The notes below the pieces were generated by a model that saw nothing but the letters and a program-made list of their open reading frames with translations, ran no database searches and was not told the origin of the DNA. Positions 1 through 4,872 of a stretch of 6,073 bases of DNA are shown in pieces. The DNA comes from Anaerolineae bacterium. GTDB lineage: Bacteria; Chloroflexota; Anaerolineae; Promineifilales; Promineifilaceae. Position 1 is the stretch's first letter; each line of letters opens with the position of its first letter. The DNA is taken from the NCBI GenBank assembly GCA_014879345.1, contig JACSSI010000330.1, positions 1-6,073 of the forward strand, read 5' to 3'. Position numbers and translations under genes: made by a program.

Positions 1-632
1 GCAAAATAGGCGCAAATCGTTTGGGGAGCGTGGATGCGGTGGGCGTTAAATTGCAGCCGAGGTTGACCAACTGGCAGGGCAAAATAGAGATTACCGCCAG
101 GCGCAAGCACACGAGCCAATTCCCGCGCCGCTTTCTGGCTGCCCAATGGGTCGAGTGGGTCGCCATAACGCCCCAGGCCAATGTGTTCAGCCACGTGCAG
201 GCAGGAGAGCGAGGTCACCGAGTTATCGGCAAAGGGCAGCGCCAAAATGCTGCCGCCCACCGAAGAGAGTCCGCTCAGGGCAACGTGCAGCGGCCGATAA
301 TCGACAAACAGCACCGGAATGACAGCCGCCAACAAGTTGGCAAACAGCACTTGCGAGGCCACATCTACGTGATAATGAGGGCGGTTGGCCGTGACGCGGC
401 GCATCGCCCAGGCATTGACATAAAAATAGTGGGGATCGATGGTGGAAACGGCCGTTTTGTCATGAAGCTGCGGGTAACTATCTGCCCAGGACAAGGCTTC
501 TGCTTGCGGCAAGCGGCGGTACTGCCGCCAGTCGCGCAAGTACCAGCCATAATGGCGCAAGCCAGCGACCATGTGCAGCGGGTCTGCCACTGGCCGCAGC
601 CAACGGTAAAGGGTGCTAATGAATGGGTTCAT
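1..632 (-). CDS. DUF268-type SAM-methyltransferase-like protein (C-terminus cut by window edge)
   Basis: This frame is open from ATG at 632 down to the left edge with no stop: 210 codons are present and the 3' end is missing. It is recognised as a DUF268-family protein, which has a class I methyltransferase-like fold but no established substrate. Visible landmarks are DPHYFY at about residues 66-71, HVDVAS (88-93) where the first SAM-binding strand should be, VDYRPL (110-115) for strand 2, LALPFADNSV (130-139), the family signature SCLHVAEHIGLGRYGDPLD (143-161), then RVLAPGGNLYFALPVG (174-189) and FNAHRI (195-200). The usual glycine of motif I is alanine here (A92). The start lies inside the flippase gene with a 17-bp overlap and no good Shine-Dalgarno sequence, so translation is probably coupled. 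Position beside a flippase and a glycosyltransferase suggests it modifies a glycan or precursor; that is inference. The long plus-strand frame over this region is its antisense shadow. Confidence 0.85.
   Translation of the reverse strand, partial: MNPFISTLYRWLRPVADPLHMVAGLRHYGWYLRDWRQYRRLPQAEALSWADSYPQLHDKTAVSTIDPHYFYVNAWAMRRVTANRPHYHVDVASQVLFANLLAAVIPVLFVDYRPLHVALSGLSSVGGSILALPFADNSVTSLSCLHVAEHIGLGRYGDPLDPLGSQKAARELARVLAPGGNLYFALPVGQPRLQFNAHRIHAPQTICAYF
447..456. repeat. AACGGCCGTT palindrome, copy 1
   Basis: Exact copy; the palindrome extends to 12 bp (AAACGGCCGTTT, 446-457). It lies in the DUF268-like gene and is read as ACG GCC GTT (Thr60-Ala61-Val62). Confidence 0.8.
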
Positions 633-2046
633 TAAAGTCTGTTTGCTCTTCGAGCATCAAGCTCTCGTCCAAAAATGCTGTCTCTACAGATTGTTCATCG
701 GCGGAAGATGACGGCCGTTCTTTTTGGCGCTGCCGCCCTAACAGAACAATCCAAACCATGTACACGGCTGCCGCGAAAACGATAGCGCCGACGACACCTG
801 CCAAGCCCCAATAGTACGCTGCCACAAAATTGAGCAAAGTACCCAAAACGGCCGTTACAATTTTTGGCGCCAGCAGACTCCGGGTCTCTGATTCGCTCAA
901 TACGCCGATGGTGGCAATTTGGCCGGTGGCAAACAGGCCGCCTGCCAATACCATCCAGGGTAGCAACCAGGAAATGATACCGTATTCTGGGGCCACAAAC
1001 AGGCTAAAAATAAGATTGTGCAGGAGATAGGCGGCTAAAACGGCAACGGCCGTTGTCCCCAACGATATCATCACCAGCATTTGATTAGCCCGGTAAGTAG
1101 CAGCCATGCGCTGCCGGTTTGAGGCATCGCCCGCTTTTTGAAATAAAACGGGTGTTAGAAGCTGCACCACCAGATTGGTCAATAAGGAAATGGGATAATA
1201 ACCAAGCCGGTAAAGGATGGCAAAATAACCCACCTCGCTGGTGCTGCCTGTCACCTGCAATGCCCACCGATCAGATGACATTTGCGCCCAAGAAAATGCG
1301 CCCCAGCCCATAAACGGCAGGGCATAGGTTTTCATTTTTCCTTGCCAGAGGAGCGCATCTGTGGCTTGTGTGGTCGTGGGCGCTTCTTCCTGAGTAAGGC
1401 CAAGAACTTTGCGCCGGAAAAAGTAGAATTGGGAAGGTAAAATGCAGGCTGCGGCCACCAGATAGCCCAGCATGACGGCGTAGCTGGTGGCGCCAAAATA
1501 GAAAATTGCGGCTAATACAAAAATAACTTGCAGCCATTGCCCGATGGCGGTATGCCAGGCCACCACTTTCCGTTGACGCAGCGCATTTTGCATACCATTG
1601 AGTATCAGGTTGTAGCCGGTGAGCAAGGCATATAAAACGGCCGTTATCAGAAAAAACACCCAACTGCTGCGCCCTAACACCAGCAATATAAAAGTGAAAA
1701 CGGCCGTTAACGCGACTACCACAAGCGTCACCACCTGCGCGAGGTGGCGCGAGGCATCCAAATAAGCACGAACAGCGCCAGCCTCATGCGCCGGCGCCAA
1801 AAAGCGCAGCACAGCCCCCGCCAGCGGCCCAAACAAAAGTTGGTTCACCAACGTCGCCAGCGTCATAATCAGGGCAACTTCGCCAAATACGGCAGGCGAG
1901 AGATAATTGGTAAAGAGGCGCAGGCCAATCAAGCTGGCAATAACAGCCACCGCCTCACCGATAGAAATCCAGATAAATTCTTTACCCAAATGAGAAAAAC
2001 GGGAAAAATAGGGCGAACGCGCCGAAAATGATTTGATATTTTTCAC
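616..2046 (-). CDS. Wzx-type polysaccharide flippase (polysaccharide biosynthesis / MATE-like superfamily)
   Basis: This is a 476-residue integral membrane protein with about twelve hydrophobic segments, roughly at residues 24-45, 53-73, 103-124, 128-147, 170-186, 188-209, 242-258, 285-303, 322-345, 356-382, 393-412 and 416-437. Length, topology and the N-terminal region (IWISIGEAVAVIASLIGLRL, then TNYLSPAVFGEVAL) fit lipid-linked oligosaccharide flippases. These carry undecaprenyl-type glycan precursors from the cytoplasmic to the outer face. The start is GTG at 2046; only a weak TAAGA-like ribosome site lies just upstream. The protein ends in a hydrophilic acidic tail (about 440-476, ten Asp/Glu) that the family does not require. 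It is the first gene of a leftward unit and overlaps the DUF268-like gene by 17 bp. It carries four exact AACGGCCGTT palindromes and one near copy. The substrate is unknown. Membership is fairly secure; the name Wzx is a functional analogy. Confidence 0.85.
   Translation of the reverse strand: MKNIKSFSARSPYFSRFSHLGKEFIWISIGEAVAVIASLIGLRLFTNYLSPAVFGEVALIMTLATLVNQLLFGPLAGAVLRFLAPAHEAGAVRAYLDASRHLAQVVTLVVVALTAVFTFILLVLGRSSWVFFLITAVLYALLTGYNLILNGMQNALRQRKVVAWHTAIGQWLQVIFVLAAIFYFGATSYAVMLGYLVAAACILPSQFYFFRRKVLGLTQEEAPTTTQATDALLWQGKMKTYALPFMGWGAFSWAQMSSDRWALQVTGSTSEVGYFAILYRLGYYPISLLTNLVVQLLTPVLFQKAGDASNRQRMAATYRANQMLVMISLGTTAVAVLAAYLLHNLIFSLFVAPEYGIISWLLPWMVLAGGLFATGQIATIGVLSESETRSLLAPKIVTAVLGTLLNFVAAYYWGLAGVVGAIVFAAAVYMVWIVLLGRQRQKERPSSSADEQSVETAFLDESLMLEEQTDFNEPIH
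710..719. repeat. AACGGCCGTT palindrome, near copy (GACGGCCGTT)
   Basis: One mismatch at the first base. It lies in the sequence coding for the flippase's hydrophilic tail and is read in a different frame from the other flippase copies (CGG CCG, Arg444-Pro445). Confidence 0.6.
847..856. repeat. AACGGCCGTT palindrome, copy 2
   Basis: Exact copy within the flippase gene, read as Thr398-Ala399-Val400 in a membrane segment. It is flanked by extra A residues on the left. Confidence 0.8.
1045..1054. repeat. AACGGCCGTT palindrome, copy 3
   Basis: Exact copy within the flippase gene; the palindrome extends to 12 bp (CAACGGCCGTTG, 1044-1055). It is read as Thr332-Ala333-Val334. Confidence 0.8.
1636..1645. 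repeat. AACGGCCGTT palindrome, copy 4
   Basis: Exact copy within the flippase gene, read as Thr135-Ala136-Val137. It lies 63 bp from the next copy, the closest pair in the window. Confidence 0.8.
1699..1708. repeat. AACGGCCGTT palindrome, copy 5
   Basis: Exact copy within the flippase gene, read as Thr114-Ala115-Val116 in a membrane segment. Confidence 0.8.
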
Positions 2047-2090
2047 GTTGAAATCTTACAGTAACAGTTTTATGCCAGCAAGGATAGCGT
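2047..2090. promoter_or_regulatory. Short divergent intergenic region between flippase and DUF6056 gene
   Basis: Only 44 bp separate the GTG of the leftward flippase from the ATG of the rightward membrane protein. Promoters for both units must therefore lie here or reach into the opposite coding region. Possible but weak elements: rightward, TTGATA at 2033-2038 or TTGAAA at 2048-2053, with no convincing -10 box; leftward, TTGCTG and TAAGAT hexamers 17 bp apart, but the second ends only 6 nt before the GTG. The location is sound as a divergent control region. The individual boxes are not. Confidence 0.35.
2080..2084 (+). promoter_or_regulatory. Ribosome binding site of the DUF6056 gene
   Basis: AAGGA lies 6 nt before the ATG at 2091, a near-ideal Shine-Dalgarno sequence. 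It fixes this start; no competing in-frame start lies upstream in the intergenic gap. Confidence 0.7.
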
Positions 2091-3626
2091 ATGACCATTA
2101 AGCCTGACAGCAGTCCAGATAAAAGTTTTCGCATTTTACTGGGCATTGGCATTTTCACCTTTTTGATCTGCCTTTTAGGTTACAGCTATATTGGGTTTTT
2201 TACCCGATACGCAACTGATGATTTTTGCAACCTTCGTGACTTGGAAAGATATGGTTGGTTAGGATTTCAAATCAACCTTTATCTTAGTTGGTCGGGTCGT
2301 TTTTCAGCTGCATTTTTTACAGCATTGCTCAACGTTGCAGGTGATTGGCTGGTGGTCGTGTTGCCTGGAGCGATCCTTTTAGTTTGGGTACTCTGCCTGA
2401 CTTGGTGCGCCTATCAATATATAAAGTTACTCAATACGAAATATTCCTTTTTAGTTTCATTGTTTATCGCTTTACTAATGGTTACTGCCATCGTACAAAC
2501 TTCTCCTAGTCTGGAATCCACTTTATTTTGGCATGTGGGGTTGATCACTTATTTCTTCCCCTTAATATTGCTTACCCTGTTTGCTGGCATCACTGGTTAT
2601 GCCCTCAATACCGGCCAACATGGAACACTACTCGTAATTCTGGGATTTAGTCTGGCTTTTGTGGCTGGTGGGCATTCAGAAACCTCACTTGTGGGTCAGG
2701 TTCTTGCGCTTGGTTTCTCTTTGCTCTTTGTATATGTGAAAAGGCGGGTGATTCCAAATGATAAGGTGGTGACAAAGATTTTGTGGGCTGGCTTAATTGG
2801 TTCTTGTATTGCTTTTGTTATTGTTAGATTGGCTCCAGGAAATTTAGCACGCCAAGGTTATTTTCCTGATCCACAAATAATTCCGGCATTCTTAAAATCA
2901 AATGTCTATGTGGTCTATTTGTTTTTCAGACCTTTAATGGGAATGATTGAAAAGCCTGCGCTTGTTTTTGCTGCCCAAGCTGCTCCGGCTTATGTATCTG
3001 GATTGGAAAGAGCTTTGTCACGTTCAACGTCACCCATCATTCTGATAATAGTCATATTGTTTTTTGCCTTGTTGGGGTATCGTCAGGAATCAAATGGGAT
3101 TATCTCATTTAAGAAATTTATCTGGTATCTCGTTGTATTATTTATTGCTTTTTATGTGATGATTCTTTCCACGATATTCCCCTCTCAGTATGTTATGTCA
3201 ATGTTTCCGCCACTTCGTGCTGTTATGATATCACAGTCAATGATAGTCATTTTTTTTCTGTTTTTTGGTTTTCTACTTGGCTGGGCAATGCAAAGTCGTA
3301 TCAAATTGATCCAAAAAGGTAATCAAACGAAAATATATAAAATAACTATTTGGGTGGTCGGTATCTTATTGGTATTTAATCTCTACATATGTCTAGCGCA
3401 AATAGTTAAAAAAGCGCCAGAATTTCAAAAGTATGCCCAAGACTATGATCAGGTGATGGTTCAAATAGAGAATGCAAAAGAGGCTGGTCAAACTGAGCTT
3501 GAAATTCCGCTGCTCAATAAGCCGTTGTTTAATGATTACATTTCGTTTGATGAAGTTAACTTGCCGATAGATTTTTGTGCAAATGAATATTTTAATATGG
3601 ACATAACAGTGCCTGATAAGGATTAG
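2091..3626 (+). CDS. DUF6056-type polytopic membrane protein, possible GT-C-like glycosyltransferase
   Basis: This 511-residue protein has about ten to twelve hydrophobic segments and a soluble C-terminal part (about 440-511). It matches my memory of the DUF6056 family: an N-terminal membrane helix followed by an acidic pair in an outer loop (TDDFC, 42-46), then WSGRFS (67-72), a GGHSET motif after a central helix (193-198), APGN (248-251) and PPLRA (373-377). The helix-loop-Asp-Asp layout resembles GT-C glycosyltransferases, which take sugars from polyprenyl-phosphate donors on the outer face. A catalytic role is inferred, not shown. The start is supported by AAGGA 6 nt upstream. The gene is visibly AT-rich: sampled 60-base lines run from 28 to 52 percent GC, against 50 to 65 percent in sampled lines of the flippase and GT4 genes. 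It also holds no AACGGCCGTT palindrome. Both facts suggest acquisition by transfer. The family call is good but rests on motif memory. Confidence 0.75.
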   Translation: MTIKPDSSPDKSFRILLGIGIFTFLICLLGYSYIGFFTRYATDDFCNLRDLERYGWLGFQINLYLSWSGRFSAAFFTALLNVAGDWLVVVLPGAILLVWVLCLTWCAYQYIKLLNTKYSFLVSLFIALLMVTAIVQTSPSLESTLFWHVGLITYFFPLILLTLFAGITGYALNTGQHGTLLVILGFSLAFVAGGHSETSLVGQVLALGFSLLFVYVKRRVIPNDKVVTKILWAGLIGSCIAFVIVRLAPGNLARQGYFPDPQIIPAFLKSNVYVVYLFFRPLMGMIEKPALVFAAQAAPAYVSGLERALSRSTSPIILIIVILFFALLGYRQESNGIISFKKFIWYLVVLFIAFYVMILSTIFPSQYVMSMFPPLRAVMISQSMIVIFFLFFGFLLGWAMQSRIKLIQKGNQTKIYKITIWVVGILLVFNLYICLAQIVKKAPEFQKYAQDYDQVMVQIENAKEAGQTELEIPLLNKPLFNDYISFDEVNLPIDFCANEYFNMDITVPDKD

Positions 3627-3628
3627 GT

Positions 3629-3638
3629 AACGGCCGTT
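3629..3638. repeat. AACGGCCGTT palindrome, copy 6 (intergenic)
   Basis: Exact copy in the 60-bp gap after the DUF6056 gene, starting 3 bp past its TAG. It is the only non-coding copy. With no loop and no following T-tract it does not look like a terminator. Confidence 0.8.
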
Positions 3639-3672
3639 TCTGCTTCATTTGTCTGGTTGATACACCATTGTT

Positions 3673-3677
3673 GAGGT
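3673..3677 (+). promoter_or_regulatory. Ribosome binding site of the GT4 gene
   Basis: GAGGT lies 9 nt before the GTG at 3687. It supports the GTG as true start, placing the typical GT4 N-terminus (MKILHIYKDY) at residue 1. Confidence 0.65.
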
Positions 3678-3686
3678 TAGCAAATA

Positions 3687-4778
3687 GTGAAAATATTGCA
3701 TATCTACAAAGATTATCAGCCCATTCTGGGGGGCATCGAAAACCACATCAAAATGTTGGCCGAAGCGCAGATGTTGGCCGGACATGACGTAACCGTGCTT
3801 GTCACCAATCCGGGGGGTGAAAAGCCAGATGTGCTGTTGAATGGGGTGCGAGTGATAAGGGCCAAGCGGTTGGCAACGGTGGCCTCTACGCCGTTGAGCC
3901 TGGATTTGCCCCGGCAAGTGGCTCAATTGAAACCGGATATGACCCATCTGCACTTCCCTTATCCAATCGGTGAGGTAAGTCAGTTGTTAGTGGGGGGAAA
4001 ACGGCCGTTTATCATTTCATACCATTCCGATGTGGTAAAGCAAAAAACGATTTTGCGCCTGTATGCGCCGCTGCTCAAACAGGTGTTGGCACGCGCCAGC
4101 CATATTCTGGTGAGCAATGGCAATTACGTACCTGGTTCAGCCTGGCTGCCACCCTTTGCCGCCAAATGCACCATCATCCCTTATTCCGTTGACCTGGCTC
4201 GCTTTTCGAGCCACACTGCGCCTCTATTGCCACCAGCAGCAGAACCAACCCTGTTGTTTGTGGGACGACACCGTTACTACAAAGGCGTAGATACCTTGAT
4301 TGAGGCGATGGTGGGGGTAAACGGCCGTTTACTAATCGCCGGAGATGGTCCAGAACGCACAAACTGGGAACAATTAAGCATGGAGCTAGGTCTGCAACAG
4401 CGCATCCAATTCCTGGGCGACATCACAGATGCCGACCTGCCCGCCTTCTACGCCAGCGGCGACATCTTCGTGCTGCCAGCCAACAGCCGCGCCGAAGCCT
4501 TTGGCCTGGTGCTGCAAGAAGCGATGGCCTCCGGGCTGCCCTGTGTCACCAGTGAACTCGGCACTGGCACATCCTGGCTGGTACAAGATGGCATCTCCGG
4601 GTTCGTCGTGCCACCGCAGCAGCCCCAGGCCTTAGCCGCCGCCCTAAACCAGTTAGCAAACAATCCCGCGCTGCGTACCCAAATGGGGCAAGCCGGACAA
4701 GCACGTGCCAAAAAAGAATTTGGCCTGCAAACCATGTTGCAAAAAATTGAACAAGTTTACAATACCGCCCTCAAATAG
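3687..4778 (+). CDS. Family 4 glycosyltransferase (GT-B fold)
   Basis: This 363-residue cytoplasmic enzyme is of normal length for GT4 retaining glycosyltransferases, which move a sugar from a nucleotide-sugar to an acceptor, here probably a lipid-linked glycan. The N-terminal acceptor domain begins with MKILHIYKDYQP and the glycine loop GGIENH (15-20), and contains SYHSDVV (111-117). The C-terminal donor domain starts near 187 with LLFVGRHRYYKGVDTLIEAM (189-208) and continues with GDGPER (219-224) and the E-x7-E motif E270 to E278 within RAEAFGLVLQEAMASGLPCV. The following SELGTGTSWLVQDG (289-302) is typical of a GT4 subgroup found in exopolysaccharide and O-antigen clusters. The start is GTG with GAGGT upstream. 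It lies 60 bp after the DUF6056 gene and 94 bp before the ligase-like gene, all on one strand, so co-transcription is plausible. Sugar and acceptor cannot be told from sequence. Confidence 0.92.
   Translation: MKILHIYKDYQPILGGIENHIKMLAEAQMLAGHDVTVLVTNPGGEKPDVLLNGVRVIRAKRLATVASTPLSLDLPRQVAQLKPDMTHLHFPYPIGEVSQLLVGGKRPFIISYHSDVVKQKTILRLYAPLLKQVLARASHILVSNGNYVPGSAWLPPFAAKCTIIPYSVDLARFSSHTAPLLPPAAEPTLLFVGRHRYYKGVDTLIEAMVGVNGRLLIAGDGPERTNWEQLSMELGLQQRIQFLGDITDADLPAFYASGDIFVLPANSRAEAFGLVLQEAMASGLPCVTSELGTGTSWLVQDGISGFVVPPQQPQALAAALNQLANNPALRTQMGQAGQARAKKEFGLQTMLQKIEQVYNTALK
4000..4009. repeat. AACGGCCGTT palindrome, copy 7
   Basis: Exact copy within the GT4 gene; the palindrome extends to 12 bp (3999-4010). 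It is read as AAA CGG CCG TTT (Lys105-Arg-Pro-Phe108), a different frame from the flippase copies. Confidence 0.8.
4320..4329. repeat. AACGGCCGTT palindrome, copy 8 (16-bp extended form)
   Basis: Exact copy within the GT4 gene. The perfect palindrome here extends to 16 bp (GTAAACGGCCGTTTAC, 4317-4332), the longest in the window. It is read as AAC GGC CGT (Asn212-Gly213-Arg214), the third possible frame. Confidence 0.8.
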
Positions 4779-4872
4779 GCTGACAGCCACGCCTGTCTTA
4801 GTTGCCCACCTATTTGCCTTGCGTTACCATTCCTTCACTTCATGACAAAATTGACTCGGGGTAAAAAATCCT

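Noticed and set aside
291..296. CGGCCG core in the DUF268-like gene
   Set aside because: It lacks the AA/TT flanks of the repeated palindrome, so it was not counted as a copy.
21..635. Long plus-strand open frame of 204 codons
   Set aside because: It lies antisense to the DUF268-like gene, whose translation shows clear family motifs. The plus-strand product is rich in Gln, His and Arg with no recognisable domain.
1271..1663. Minus-strand open frame of 130 codons inside the flippase
   Set aside because: It is an alternate-frame shadow of the flippase gene on the same strand, with no ribosome site or domain.
3753..3780. Direct repeat ATGTTGGCCG, two copies 18 bp apart in the GT4 gene
   Set aside because: It encodes two similar Met-Leu-Ala turns in a helix (MLAEAQMLAG). 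Only two short copies exist and none occurs elsewhere, so it is likely chance.
4782..4797. Possible terminator hairpin after the GT4 gene (GACAG, 6-nt loop, CTGTC)
   Set aside because: The stem is only 5 bp and no T-tract follows, so termination is not supported. The following gene may be co-transcribed.
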